Part shown: piece after piece, positions 25,615 through 34,639 of the stretch
Numbering within the stretch: position 1 is the first letter of the stretch
Layout of the letters: each line of letters begins with the position of its first letter
Source: CAZJHX01 sp964545715
GTDB lineage: Bacteria; Myxococcota_A; UBA9042; GCA-2863065
Reading direction: 5' to 3'
DNA length: 64,000 nucleotides
Assembly: GCA_964545715.1 (NCBI GenBank)
Contig: CAZJHX010000003.1
Coordinates: 62,001-126,000 of the forward strand
Position numbers and translations under genes: made by a program
The notes under the pieces: generated by a model
Told to the model about the DNA's origin: nothing
Seen by the model: the letters and a program-made list of their open reading frames with translations, nothing else
Databases searched by the model: none

Positions 25615-27753
25615 GTCCCGCTCGGGGATCTCCTCGCCCGCCGCGCGGCGCTGGTCGTACAGCACCTCTTTGCGCGACAACCGGACCTTGCCCTGACGGT
25701 CGACGTTGATGACCTTGACCAGGATCTCGTCGCCCTCGCGACAGACATCCTCGACCGTGTTGACCCGCTCTTCAGCCAGCTCAGAGATGTGAACCAGGCC
25801 GTCGGTGCCGGGCATGATCGTCACGAACGCGCCGAAGTCGGTCACGCGCGCCACGACGCCCATGTAGGTCTTGCCGGACTCCGGCTCCTCCGTGTAGCTG
25901 CGGACCAGCTCGATGGCCTTCTGAGCCGTGTCGCCGTCCGTGGCCGCGATGTTGACCTTGCCGTCGTCGGTGACGTCGATCTGAGCACCGGTCTGGTCGA
26001 CGATGCCACGGATGTGCTTGCCGCCGGGGCCGATGAGGTCGCGGATCTTCTCGGGGTTGATGACCACCGTGAAGATGCGCGGAGCGTGCTCGGACAGGTC
26101 CAGGTTGGGCTCGGAGATGCACTTGTCCATCTCGTCGAGGATGGTCATACGACCGCCCTTGGCCTGGGTCAGCGCGTCTTCCATCGTCTTACGACTCAGG
26201 CCGCTGATCTTGATGTCCATCTGCAGCGCCGAGATACCGTCGCGGTTACCGACGACCTTGAAGTCCATGTCGCCCAGGTGGTCCTCGTCGCCGAGGATGT
26301 CGCTGAGGATGGCGAGACGGTCATCGGTCTCGTAGATGAGGCCCATCGCGATGCCGGCCACGGGGGTCGGAATCGGCACGCCCGCGTCCATCAGCGCCAT
26401 GGAACCGGCGCATACGGTCGCCATCGAGGAGGAGCCGTTGGACTCGAGGACCTCGGAGACGATGCGGATGGTGTAGGGGAAGGTGTCCTGGTCGGGCACG
26501 ACGTTCTTCAGACCGCGGTGCGCCAGGGCGCCGTGACCGATCTCGCGACGGCCGGGGCCGCGCAGGAACTTGGTCTCGCCAACGCTGTACGGCGGGAAGT
26601 TGTAGTGCAGCATGAAGTCCAGGTTGACGTCGCCGGTCAGCGTCTCGATGCGCTGGCCGTCTTTGGACGTACCGAGCGTCAGCAGCGCGATGGCCTGCGT
26701 CTCGCCACGGGTGAAGACTGCGGAGCCGTGCGTACGCGGGATCAGGCCCGTCTCACACACGATGCTGCGAACCTGCGTCGGGTTGCGACCGCCGATGCGC
26801 TTGCCCTCGTCCAGCACCCAGGCGCGGACGATGTCCTTCTTCATGCCACCGATGTAGCCCTTGATCTCTTTGGCGCGCGTAGCCAGCTCTTCCTCGCTGA
26901 ACTTCGAGAGGATGTCGGCTTTGGCAACGTCCAGAGCGGCGTAGCGGTCCAGCTTCTCGTTGATCTGAAGCGCCTTGGTCAGCGGCGCCTTGGCCAGCTT
27001 GCGGACCTTCTTTTTGAGGTCCTCGTCGACCGTGGGGGCCACGACATCGCGCTTGGTCTTGCCACACGCGGCACGCAGCTCCTCGATGGTCTTCATGATG
27101 GTCTGACACTTCTCGTGCGCGTAGAAGAGCGCCTCGATCATGTCTTCCTCGGCCACGAAGTCCGCGCCACCCTCGACCATGCAGATGCCGTCGGGGGAGC
27201 AGGCGACCAACAGGTCGATGTCGGCCTCTTCGGCCACGGCCAGCTCGGGGTTGGCCCGAAGCTGCCCGTCAACGCGAACGACGCGCACACAGGCGGTCGG
27301 ACCGTTGAAGGGGATGTCGCTGATCGACAGCGCGGCAGAGGCGCCGTTCATCGCGCAGATGTGCGACTCGTGGACCTTGTCGTGGCTGAGAACGGTGGCG
27401 ACAACCTGGGTCTCGCAGCGGAAGCCGTCGGGGAACAGCGGCCGAATCGGCCGGTCCATCAGGCGGCTGGCGAGCACCTCGAACTGGTTCTGGCGACCCT
27501 CGCGGCGGAAGTAGTTGCCCGGGATCTTGCCCGCCGCGTACGACTTCTCGACGTAGTCACAGGTCAGCGGGAAGAAGTCGATGCCCTCACGAGCGCTCTT
27601 GGCGGACGTCGCGGTGACAAGGACGACTGTGTCGCCGATGGAGGTCATGACCGCGCCGCCGGCCTGTTTGGCGAGCTTCCCGGTCTCAAAGGTAAGTGTC
27701 GTCCCGTCGAGCTCGACGCTCTTGGTTACGACGTTAAAGTTCAAATCTGACAT
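25495..27753 (-). CDS. pnp: Polynucleotide phosphorylase
   Basis: A 752-residue 3'-5' phosphorolytic exoribonuclease that degrades mRNA and can add tails. Two RNase PH domains lie at about 1-235 and 310-540 (GDTVVLVTATSAK, FFPLTCDYVEKSYAAGKIPG with the FRREGR RNA-contact; later RGETQAIALLTLGT and RREIGHGALAHRGL), then KH (about 560-615, IRDLIGPGGKHIRGI) and S1 (about 630-700, GKTYMGVVARVTDFGAFV). The C-terminus is an Arg/Gly tail. The ATG has AGGAGG seven bases upstream. The leader from rpsO contains a long hairpin (27835-27886), as in the autoregulated E. coli pnp leader. Confidence 0.97.
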   Translation of the reverse strand: MSDLNFNVVTKSVELDGTTLTFETGKLAKQAGGAVMTSIGDTVVLVTATSAKSAREGIDFFPLTCDYVEKSYAAGKIPGNYFRREGRQNQFEVLASRLMDRPIRPLFPDGFRCETQVVATVLSHDKVHESHICAMNGASAALSISDIPFNGPTACVRVVRVDGQLRANPELAVAEEADIDLLVACSPDGICMVEGGADFVAEEDMIEALFYAHEKCQTIMKTIEELRAACGKTKRDVVAPTVDEDLKKKVRKLAKAPLTKALQINEKLDRYAALDVAKADILSKFSEEELATRAKEIKGYIGGMKKDIVRAWVLDEGKRIGGRNPTQVRSIVCETGLIPRTHGSAVFTRGETQAIALLTLGTSKDGQRIETLTGDVNLDFMLHYNFPPYSVGETKFLRGPGRREIGHGALAHRGLKNVVPDQDTFPYTIRIVSEVLESNGSSSMATVCAGSMALMDAGVPIPTPVAGIAMGLIYETDDRLAILSDILGDEDHLGDMDFKVVGNRDGISALQMDIKISGLSRKTMEDALTQAKGGRMTILDEMDKCISEPNLDLSEHAPRIFTVVINPEKIRDLIGPGGKHIRGIVDQTGAQIDVTDDGKVNIAATDGDTAQKAIELVRSYTEEPESGKTYMGVVARVTDFGAFVTIMPGTDGLVHISELAEERVNTVEDVCREGDEILVKVINVDRQGKVRLSRKEVLYDQRRAAGEEIPERDFAAEQRDRGGRGRDDRGGRGGGRGGDRGDRGGGRRRDRR

Positions 27754-27834
27754 TGGTTCCTCCTGGTGGAGTTAGGCCACGGCAGGGAGGCGGGCGACAG
27801 AGTGTCAGTGCCGGAAGAGTGGATGCTTCACGGG

Positions 27835-27886
27835 TTGGGGACTAGTGACACGGGACCATCCATGGTCGCACGTCACTAATCACCAA
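27835..27886 (-). promoter_or_regulatory. Long hairpin in the pnp leader
   Basis: In the rpsO-pnp gap, TAGTGAC (27843-27849) pairs with GTCACTA (27872-27878) and GACCAT (27854-27859) with ATGGTC (27862-27867) around a two-base loop, with further outer pairing TTGG/CCAA. It resembles the double-stranded RNase III site that controls E. coli pnp. It has no T-run, so it is not a terminator. Confidence 0.6.
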
Positions 27887-27935
27887 CTCGCACCCACCAG
27901 CCCGGCCCACTTCTGAGCCGCGGCAAAATGAGTGG

Positions 27936-28205
27936 TTACTTACGAATTCCGAGCGCGCCGATGATCTTCTTGTAGCGCGTCAGATCCTTGCCTTTCACGT
28001 AGTCCAGAAGACGGCGGCGGTGGCCGACCAGCTTCAACAGACCGCGACGGCTGTGGTGATCTTTGTGATGTGACTTGAAGTGGTCCGTCAGGTAGTTGAT
28101 GCGCTCGGTCAGCAGCGCGATCTGGACCTCGGGAGAGCCGGTATCTCCCTCATGTGTGGCGAACTTCTCAATGAGCTCGCGTTTTCTTGCTGGCAGCAGT
28201 GCCAT
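27936..28205 (-). CDS. rpsO: 30S ribosomal protein S15
   Basis: This 89-residue protein binds the 16S rRNA central domain early in 30S assembly. The sequence is canonical: KRELIEKFATHEGDTGSPEVQIALLTERI, then LTDHFKSHHKDHHSRRGLL and VGHRRRLLDYVK. The length matches the family exactly. A GAGGA ribosome site stands eight bases before the ATG. It lies 83 bases after truB and has its own TTGACA promoter in that gap, so it can be made both from the nusA-infB operon and separately. Confidence 0.98.
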   Translation of the reverse strand: MALLPARKRELIEKFATHEGDTGSPEVQIALLTERINYLTDHFKSHHKDHHSRRGLLKLVGHRRRLLDYVKGKDLTRYKKIIGALGIRK

Positions 28206-28256
28206 GTAGCGTTCCTCGGTCTTTTCGTTCGTGTCTTTTTATTTCTGTCGGCGCGC

Positions 28257-28285
28257 ACAGTACAGGCGCCTAAACAGCGTGTCAA
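28257..28285 (-). promoter_or_regulatory. Promoter of rpsO-pnp
   Basis: TTGACA (28280-28285, minus strand) and TACTGT (28257-28262) are 17 bases apart, just after the truB stop. The predicted transcript would have a leader of about 45 bases with a ribosome site. The -35 is perfect and the -10 fits TAnnnT. Confidence 0.7.
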
Positions 28286-28288
28286 CGT

Positions 28289-29173
28289 CTATTCGGGTGT
28301 GAATCCACGCTCTACTTTCAACAACCCGTCATCGGCCAATTTCAGTATAGCGGTCAGGCGGCCCTGTGCGTCGAGACCGCGGATCGGCATGCCGGGCTCG
28401 GCGTCGTCCAGCAGCTCGATTCCGTCGCCCACGGCGACGCGTAGACCGTTGCGCAGTCGCTCGATCGCGCGGTCGTCTCCACGCGCGGTCGGCAGGTGGC
28501 TCACGGCTTCGGCCGGCGGGATCAGCGCCTCCGGGCTGACGTCGTCGGGCGAGATCGCCTGGGCGACGGTGTGTGCGCCAATCCGCGTGCGTCGCAGCGT
28601 GGTCACGTGGGCCGCCGTATCCATGTGTCGAGCCAGGTCACGGAAGAGACTGCGGACATAGAAGCCCTTGCCCACAACCATCTGCAGCTCGAGCTCAGGC
28701 GGCTCCCACGCGATCATGTTCAGCTGCTTGAGGACCACAGGACGCGGCTCCAGTCGCGCCTCCACGTCCTCCCCGGCCCGCACGCGCTTGTACAGTCGCT
28801 TGCCGTCGATCTTTATCGCCGAGACGCGTGGTGGCGCCTGCATCGTCTCGCCCACAAAAGACGGCAACGCGGCCTCAATCGCCGCTTGCGTCACGTGGCT
28901 CCACGACACCTCTCGAATCACCTCGCCCTCGGCGTCGTCCGTCTGAGTCTCGGTGCCGAACCGGCCGCGCGCGATGTACTCCTTCTCCTCCGCCATCAGG
29001 TGCTGTACCAGCTTGGTGCCCTCGCCCACGCACACGACCAGCAGCCCGGACGCGGTGGGATCCAGGGTGCCGCAGTGCCCGACACGCCGCAGATTCAGCC
29101 GCTTGCGGATCTGGCGCAGTACACCCGTAGACGTGATGCCCGTCGGTTTGTCGATTAGCAGGACGCCTTTCAC
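28289..29173 (-). CDS. truB: tRNA pseudouridine-55 synthase
   Basis: This 294-residue enzyme converts U55 of the T-loop to pseudouridine in nearly all tRNAs. The N-terminus GVLLIDKPTGITS and the catalytic block VGHCGTLDPTASGLL (Asp38 nucleophile) are diagnostic, followed by YIARGRFGTETQTDDAEG and GFYVRSLFRDLARHM. The C-terminal extension (about 240-294) resembles a PUA-like end. It sits 21 bases after rbfA in the standard rimP-to-rpsO order. Confidence 0.97.
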   Translation of the reverse strand: MKGVLLIDKPTGITSTGVLRQIRKRLNLRRVGHCGTLDPTASGLLVVCVGEGTKLVQHLMAEEKEYIARGRFGTETQTDDAEGEVIREVSWSHVTQAAIEAALPSFVGETMQAPPRVSAIKIDGKRLYKRVRAGEDVEARLEPRPVVLKQLNMIAWEPPELELQMVVGKGFYVRSLFRDLARHMDTAAHVTTLRRTRIGAHTVAQAISPDDVSPEALIPPAEAVSHLPTARGDDRAIERLRNGLRVAVGDGIELLDDAEPGMPIRGLDAQGRLTAILKLADDGLLKVERGFTPE

Positions 29174-29194
29174 GGGTTAGATGGTCTCGAACAT

Positions 29195-29551
29195 CTAGTC
29201 GTCGGCGAGGAGCTGCTCGATGCGGCGTTGGTCGTCGATGCCCTGGTCGTACTCGAACTTGAGTACCGGCGTGCTCTTCAGGCTGAGCTTCTGTCCAACG
29301 ATGGAGCGCAGCAGGCGCGTCGCGCGCTCAAAGCCCGCTTCGGCCACCGCGACCTTCTCGTCGTCGCGTCCCTTCAGCAGATACCAGTAGACCCGAGCGT
29401 GCTTGATGTCGGTCGACATGCGCACTTCCGTGAGCATCACGCCCTTCAGCGCCGGATCGCTCACCCGCTCGCGCAGCGCCGCCGCCAGTACACTCAGAAT
29501 GCTGCGGGAGACGCGATCAGCGCGCTTGTATCCGGTGTTCCGCGTCTTCAT
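29195..29551 (-). CDS. rbfA: Ribosome-binding factor A
   Basis: This 118-residue KH-fold factor matures the 5' end of 16S rRNA and the 30S subunit. Family features are RADRVSRSILSVLAAAL, DPALKGVMLTEVRMSTDIKHARVYW and the ending PVLKFEYDQGIDDQRRIEQLL. The length is normal. It begins 17 bases after infB and ends 21 bases before truB. Confidence 0.95.
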   Translation of the reverse strand: MKTRNTGYKRADRVSRSILSVLAAALRERVSDPALKGVMLTEVRMSTDIKHARVYWYLLKGRDDEKVAVAEAGFERATRLLRSIVGQKLSLKSTPVLKFEYDQGIDDQRRIEQLLADD

Positions 29552-29568
29552 TCAGCAACTGACGACAT

Positions 29569-32328
29569 CTAGTCGAGCGTTGCGGCGATCTGAACGATCT
29601 CGAAGGCGTCGATGATGTCGCCCTCTTTGACGTCGTTGTAGCCGATGCCGATACCACACTCGTAGCCGCTCTGGACTTCGCGCGCATCGTTCTTGAAGCG
29701 CCGCAGCGACGTGATGCTGCCGGTGTAGATGACCTTGTTGTCGCGGACCAGGCGGACCTTGGCGCCGCGATTCATGACGCCCTCGAGGACGAACGAACCG
29801 GCGATGGTGCCGACCTTCGGGACGCCGAACGTGGCGCGAACCTCGGCCTTGCCCAGCGGTCGCTCCTCTTCCAGCGGCGACAGCAGCCCGGCCATGGCGG
29901 CGCGGACGTCGTCCAGCGCGTCATAGATGATGCTGTACAGCTTGAGGTCGACGCCGATGTTCTCGGCCAGGCTCTTGGCCTTGGACTCCGGACGCACGCC
30001 GAAGCCGATGATGATCGCGTTGGACGCCGACGCTAGGTTGACGTCCGACTCGCTGATGCCGCCGACCGCCGAGTGGATCACCTTCACGGTGACCTCGGGA
30101 TGCGCCAGCTTGTTCAGCGCGTCTTTCAGCGCCTCGGCTGAGCCATGCACGTCCGCCTTGACGACGATGTTGAGCTCCTGGACCTCGCCGGCCTTCAGGA
30201 ACTCGGACAGCGCGTCCAGCGACATCGTCTTCTTTTTGCCCTGCTGGACCTGCTTGGTCATCCGCTTCTCGTCGAGGCGGTGGTCCAGAATCTTCTTGGC
30301 GGCGCGGTCGTCCTTGACCACGTGGAACGGCTCACTGGCCTGCGGCACGCCCGACAGCCCGATGACCTCGACCGGCATGGACGGGGTCGTCTGCTTGACC
30401 TTCTTGCCCTTGTCGTTGGTCAGCGCCCGGACCTTGCCCGTGACGACGCCGGAGACGACGACGTCCCCGACCGACAGCACACCCTCTTGAACCAGCAGCG
30501 TGGCGACAGGACCGCGGCCCTTCTCCAGCCGGCCCTCGAGCACCAGACCCGTCGCCGGCACCTCGTGGCTGGCCGTCAGCTCCATCATCTCGGCCTGCAG
30601 CAGCACCATCTCCAACAGGGCGTCGATGCCCTCGTTCTTGAGCGCTGAGACCTTGCAGACCACGGTGTCGCCGCCCCACTGCTCGGACACCAGGCCGTGC
30701 TCGGAGAGCTCGGTCAGGACCTTGTCGGGGTTGGCGTTGGACTTGTCGATTTTGTTGACCGCCACCACGATCGGCACCTCAGCCGCGCGTGCGTGGTTGA
30801 TCGACTCGATCGTCTGCGGCATGACGCCGTCATCCGCCGCCACGACCAGAATGACCAGGTCGGTCGCCTTGGAGCCGCGGGCACGCATAGCGGTGAACGC
30901 CTCGTGGCCCGGGGTGTCGATGAAGACGACCTCGCCCTTGTCGGGGATCTCGACAGTGTACGCGCCGATATGCTGCGTGATGCCGCCGGCCTCGCCGTCC
31001 GCCACCCGCGTGTTGCGGATACAGTCCAGCAGGCTGGTCTTACCGTGGTCGACGTGGCCCATCACCGTCACGACCGGGGGCCGCGGCTGCAAGCTGTCGT
31101 CGCTCTCCTCGGTATCCGCCAGGTAGTCCGACAGGTCGAACGCGTGGCTCTCCACCCTCCAGTCGAACTCCTCCGCAATCATCGTGGCGGTCTCAAAGTC
31201 GATGGTCTGGTTGACCGTCGCCATGACGCCAAGCTGCATCAGCTTGCCGATCACGGAGGTCGACTTGACCATCATGCCCTGCGCCAGGTCGCCGATGCTG
31301 ATGCCGCTGCCCATCTTGACGACGCGCTTCGACTCTTTCATCACCGACTGCGGTGTCGACTGCTGCTGGCGGCGCGTCTTCGGACGCTTCTTCTTGGCGC
31401 GACCACCTCGGAAGATGTCGTCGTGCTCCAGCATGCCGCGGCGGATCAGGTGATCGCGGCGCTTGTCGTAGGACAAGCGGCGTCCCGGACCTTTCTTCTT
31501 GGGATCCCGGCGCGGGTCGCCCGGACGGGCCGGCGCGTCACGACCGGGTCCGCCACCGGGGCGTCGGTCGGCGGGCGCGTTGTCGTTACGCTCACCGCCA
31601 CCGGCCGGCTGGTCGTATCCTTTCTCAGCGCGGGTGCGTGCGACCGCGTCGGCCACCTTGCGGTCGACATGTGCGGCAACCACCACGGCGCGCTCCATCG
31701 TCGGCTCCGACGGTGCGTCAGGAAGGGTGACCGGCGTCTTGGGCGTCGCGTCATCACCGGCAGCGGCGGGCGCCGCTTCGGCATCCGCGGCAGCCGCTGG
31801 GACCTCAGCGGTCGCGGGCGGTGTCGCAACAGCCGGCTCTGCAGCGGCGGACGGCTCGGCCGAGGCGACCTCGGGGGTCGTCTCGGCGACGGGCGCGGTC
31901 TCGGCCGGAGCACCTGACTTGGCCACCGGGTCCGGCACCGCCTCCAGTACGGGCGCCTCGGGGGCGTCGGGGACGGCTGCGATGACAGGTGCGGGCTCCG
32001 CGACCTCTGCTGCTGCCGCGGCCTCTGCCGCCGCTGCTGCTGCTGCCGCCGCGGCTTCTTCGGCCTTGGCTGCTGCTGCCGCTGCTGCCAGCTCTTCCGG
32101 CGTCGGCTTACGTGCACGGCGACGTCGAACAGTGCGTGTTACGCGCTTCTCGACGACGTCGGTAATCGGTCCGGAGGCGAGCATCTTGCGCACGGCCGCG
32201 ATCTTGTCCTGATCTAGAGCAGTCAGGTGATCATTGGCCATGATCCCGATGGACGACATACGATGGATCAGCTCCTTGGAGTCGATCCCGTACTCACGGG
32301 CTATTTCGAAAACGCGAAGCGTACTCAT
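29569..32328 (-). CDS. infB: Translation initiation factor IF-2
   Basis: A 919-residue GTPase that places initiator tRNA on the 30S subunit and promotes subunit joining. The N-terminal IF2_N module is present (LRVFEIAREYGIDSKELIHRMSSIGI). Residues about 55-310 form a long Ala/Glu/Pro and then basic, disordered linker. The G domain has GHVDHGKT (about 422-429), DTPGHEAF, NKID and SALKN, followed by domains II, III and the fMet-tRNA-binding C2 domain (ECGIGIGYNDVKEGDIIDAFE). The Ala-rich linker is longer than in E. coli, as is common in GC-rich bacteria. It starts four bases after the ylxR stop. Confidence 0.98.
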   Translation of the reverse strand: MSTLRVFEIAREYGIDSKELIHRMSSIGIMANDHLTALDQDKIAAVRKMLASGPITDVVEKRVTRTVRRRRARKPTPEELAAAAAAAKAEEAAAAAAAAAAEAAAAAEVAEPAPVIAAVPDAPEAPVLEAVPDPVAKSGAPAETAPVAETTPEVASAEPSAAAEPAVATPPATAEVPAAAADAEAAPAAAGDDATPKTPVTLPDAPSEPTMERAVVVAAHVDRKVADAVARTRAEKGYDQPAGGGERNDNAPADRRPGGGPGRDAPARPGDPRRDPKKKGPGRRLSYDKRRDHLIRRGMLEHDDIFRGGRAKKKRPKTRRQQQSTPQSVMKESKRVVKMGSGISIGDLAQGMMVKSTSVIGKLMQLGVMATVNQTIDFETATMIAEEFDWRVESHAFDLSDYLADTEESDDSLQPRPPVVTVMGHVDHGKTSLLDCIRNTRVADGEAGGITQHIGAYTVEIPDKGEVVFIDTPGHEAFTAMRARGSKATDLVILVVAADDGVMPQTIESINHARAAEVPIVVAVNKIDKSNANPDKVLTELSEHGLVSEQWGGDTVVCKVSALKNEGIDALLEMVLLQAEMMELTASHEVPATGLVLEGRLEKGRGPVATLLVQEGVLSVGDVVVSGVVTGKVRALTNDKGKKVKQTTPSMPVEVIGLSGVPQASEPFHVVKDDRAAKKILDHRLDEKRMTKQVQQGKKKTMSLDALSEFLKAGEVQELNIVVKADVHGSAEALKDALNKLAHPEVTVKVIHSAVGGISESDVNLASASNAIIIGFGVRPESKAKSLAENIGVDLKLYSIIYDALDDVRAAMAGLLSPLEEERPLGKAEVRATFGVPKVGTIAGSFVLEGVMNRGAKVRLVRDNKVIYTGSITSLRRFKNDAREVQSGYECGIGIGYNDVKEGDIIDAFEIVQIAATLD

Positions 32329-32332
32329 TTTC

Positions 32333-32761
32333 TCACTTCTCCCCGAGGTCGGAGGATTCCTCCGCCTGGGTTGATTCCCCGGTCCAGGAACGATAGCGAC
32401 GTCGCGCTAAAGCGACCGCGCGGGTATGCGCGGCATCCTGTTCCACACGCCTGGTCGCCCTTGTAGCGACCTCCAAGCTGTGCAGTAACCCGGCACTGAC
32501 CTCATAAATCAGACCTTCGTTAGCTGGCACGTGAACGCGCCGTCTGAACGACCGCGCGAAGGAAGCACGTTTGACCGCACGTCGCAAGCAATCCGAATTC
32601 ACGCAAAGCCATGCACCGCGGCCATCGGCGACGCCGCGGTAGTCTACAGCTACCGCTGAGCGAGCGTCCACAGTGAACCGTAACAGCTCACTGGTAGGAC
32701 GCTTCGCCCGACAGGCGACGCAGGTGCGTTCGGGCTGGTGTTGCGTGATCGGCGCTCCGAT
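32333..32761 (-). CDS. ylxR: YlxR-family RNA-binding protein without a standard start codon
   Basis: The reading frame contains the full YlxR (DUF448) core: RTCVACRAKRPTSELLRF, GRGAWLCVNSDCLRRAVKRASFARSF. No ATG, GTG or TTG lies between the upstream in-frame TGA (the nusA stop at 32780-32782) and this core; the first GTG (32669-32671) would delete the RTCxxCR motif. The best candidate start is ATC at 32759-32761 with GGAG eight bases upstream; another ATC at 32747-32749 has GGAG five bases upstream. Otherwise TGA read-through would make a NusA-YlxR fusion. YlxR (RnpM) binds RNA and modulates RNase P in Bacillus. Residues after about 85 are an unusual C-terminal extension. The start coordinate is tentative. 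Confidence 0.7.
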   Translation of the reverse strand: MGAPITQHQPERTCVACRAKRPTSELLRFTVDARSAVAVDYRGVADGRGAWLCVNSDCLRRAVKRASFARSFRRRVHVPANEGLIYEVSAGLLHSLEVATRATRRVEQDAAHTRAVALARRRYRSWTGESTQAEESSDLGEK

Positions 32762-32779
32762 GTCCGTGTCTCCGTTTGA

Positions 32780-34639
32780 TCAGACCGCTGCCGGAGCGGC
32801 GGTGTCTGAGTCTTCCTTGTCTTCTGTCTCTACGGCCTTGGCAGCCTCGGGGGCGGCCTCAGCCTCGGCCGGTGCGGCTTCGACGGCATCGTCTGAAGCG
32901 GCTTCGGCGGTCTCGGCGGTCTCGGCGGTCTCGGCAGCCTCACCCTCAGAGGCGGCTGTCTCAGGCTCGGGCTCAGGCTCGGGCTCGGGCTCGGTGACCA
33001 CCGGCTCCGGATCCACGTCCGACATCAGCGCCTCATAGCCACCGGCCTCGGCTTCCTCTTCGAGGTAGCTGCGGCTGGCGTCACGAATCGAGCGCGCCTT
33101 CTTGATGCCGATGCTCTCAATACCCGCCAGGCGGGCCAGGTCCTTCTCGGTCGCGATGGACTCCACAGTCGTGTAGCCCGCCTCGAGCAGCGCATCCAGC
33201 AAGGACTTGCTGAGCCGCGGCACGTTCTGCAGGCGACCGATCTCCCGGTCCTGCGGCAACGTCACCTCGACCGCCGGCGCGATGGGACGACGCGGGGCCG
33301 CCTCGCGAGCGCGCGGGTCGGGACTGGCGTCCTTCACCTGCTGAGCGATCTTGTGGATCCCGGCGACCGTCTCGGCCGTGATGCCCGGAATCATCGTCAA
33401 CTCTTCGGCGCTGGCCGCCAGAAGGTTGTCCGGCGAGTGGAAGCCCAACTTGAAAAGGTACTCGATGGTGGAGGCGTCCAGGCCTTCATCCTCGAGGGCG
33501 AGCATGTGCGAACGCAGCTCGTCCTTCATCTCGTTGATCTTCGTCTCGGAGTGGATCTCGATCTTCCACCCCACCAGCTGGCTCGCCAGCCGCACGTTCT
33601 GCCCGCGACGACCGATGGCCAGGCTGAGCTGGTCATCGCCGACGATGAGCTCGATCGTATTCGTGGCGTCATCGATGAGCACGCGCGACACGTCCGCCGG
33701 GGCGATAGCGTGACACACGAACTTGGCGATGTCGGAGCTCCACGGGACGATGTCGATCTTCTCGCCACGCAGCTCTTGAACGACGGCCTGGACGCGCGCG
33801 CCCTTCATGCCGACGCAGGCGCCGACGGGATCGACGTCCGAGTCCGAGCTGGCGACGGCGATCTTGGTCCGCTCGCCGGGCTCACGCGCGACGTTTACGA
33901 TGCGGACGATGCCCTCGTAGATCTCCGGAACCTCCATTTCGAACAATTTCAAAATGAGGCCGATATCGGTGCGGCTCAGGATGATCTGCGGGCCTTTGGC
34001 AGCCTTGTTGACGTCCTTCACGTACGCCTGAACGCGGTCACCGGCGCGGTAGGACTCACGCGGCATCTGCTCGCGAATCGGCAGCACGGCCTCGGCGCGG
34101 CCAAGGTCTACGATGACATCGCCGCGCTCGAAGCGCCGCGCGATCCCCGTGACCAGCTCGCCCGAGCGGTCCTTGTACTCGTTGAAGACGATGTCCCGCT
34201 CGGCCTCGCGGACGCGCTGGATGATGACCTGCTTGGCGGTTTGGGCGGCGATGCGGCCAAACGTGTTGCGCTGCGTCTTCACGCGCAGGATGTCGCCGTA
34301 CTTTTCGTCTTCCTCGCGAGCTCGCTCAGCGTGCTCCTCGAGGTAGAAGATCTGAAAGCCCAGCTCGTCGCCCACCTGCGCCTCGGGGTCCACTTTGGAA
34401 GCGATCGGCAGAGGCATCTGCGTGTCGTCGTCGTCAGCCTCCTCAACCACCTCCATGTACTGGAACAACTCGACCTGGCCGAGCTCCTCTTCGTACACGG
34501 CCTCGAGCTGTCGCTCGTAACCAAAGACCTTCTTGGCCGCTGTGAGAATCGAGGCTTCAATGGCCTCGACGAGCACCGTTCGGTCGATGCCCTTCTCCTT
34601 GCTGACCTGCGATATCACCGGGTTGAGATTCTGGCTCAC
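32780..34639 (-). CDS. nusA: Transcription termination/antitermination factor NusA
   Basis: A 619-residue RNA polymerase-binding factor for pausing, termination and antitermination. The N-terminal polymerase-binding domain (VISQVSKEKGIDRTVLVEAIE) is followed by S1 (about 140-205, GIARRFERGDVIVDLGRAEAVLP) and two KH domains (about 230-350; VGACVGMKGARVQAVVQELRGEKIDIV, then LSLAIGRRGQNVRLASQLVG). Two helix-hairpin-helix AR-type repeats follow at about 375-440 and 475-535. The last 85 residues are an acidic Glu/Ala/Pro tail made of slippage-type repeats. The ATG overlaps the rimP stop. The TGA is followed in the same frame by the ylxR coding sequence. Confidence 0.97.
   Translation of the reverse strand: MSQNLNPVISQVSKEKGIDRTVLVEAIEASILTAAKKVFGYERQLEAVYEEELGQVELFQYMEVVEEADDDDTQMPLPIASKVDPEAQVGDELGFQIFYLEEHAERAREEDEKYGDILRVKTQRNTFGRIAAQTAKQVIIQRVREAERDIVFNEYKDRSGELVTGIARRFERGDVIVDLGRAEAVLPIREQMPRESYRAGDRVQAYVKDVNKAAKGPQIILSRTDIGLILKLFEMEVPEIYEGIVRIVNVAREPGERTKIAVASSDSDVDPVGACVGMKGARVQAVVQELRGEKIDIVPWSSDIAKFVCHAIAPADVSRVLIDDATNTIELIVGDDQLSLAIGRRGQNVRLASQLVGWKIEIHSETKINEMKDELRSHMLALEDEGLDASTIEYLFKLGFHSPDNLLAASAEELTMIPGITAETVAGIHKIAQQVKDASPDPRAREAAPRRPIAPAVEVTLPQDREIGRLQNVPRLSKSLLDALLEAGYTTVESIATEKDLARLAGIESIGIKKARSIRDASRSYLEEEAEAGGYEALMSDVDPEPVVTEPEPEPEPEPETAASEGEAAETAETAETAEAASDDAVEAAPAEAEAAPEAAKAVETEDKEDSDTAAPAAV
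32904..32994 (-). repeat. Coding tandem repeats in the NusA acidic tail
   Basis: Four copies of a 9-mer (plus strand TCGGCGGTC, 32904-32939, the last imperfect) encode AET repeats. A second array of 6-mers (about 32961-32994) encodes Pro-Glu repeats. Both keep frame, so copy-number changes would alter tail length without disrupting nusA. Confidence 0.8.

Noticed and set aside
25474..27750. A 758-codon open frame on the plus strand opposite pnp
   Set aside because: It is the antisense shadow of a highly conserved gene in GC-rich DNA. Its sequence is low-complexity Val/Asp/Leu/His and matches no family.
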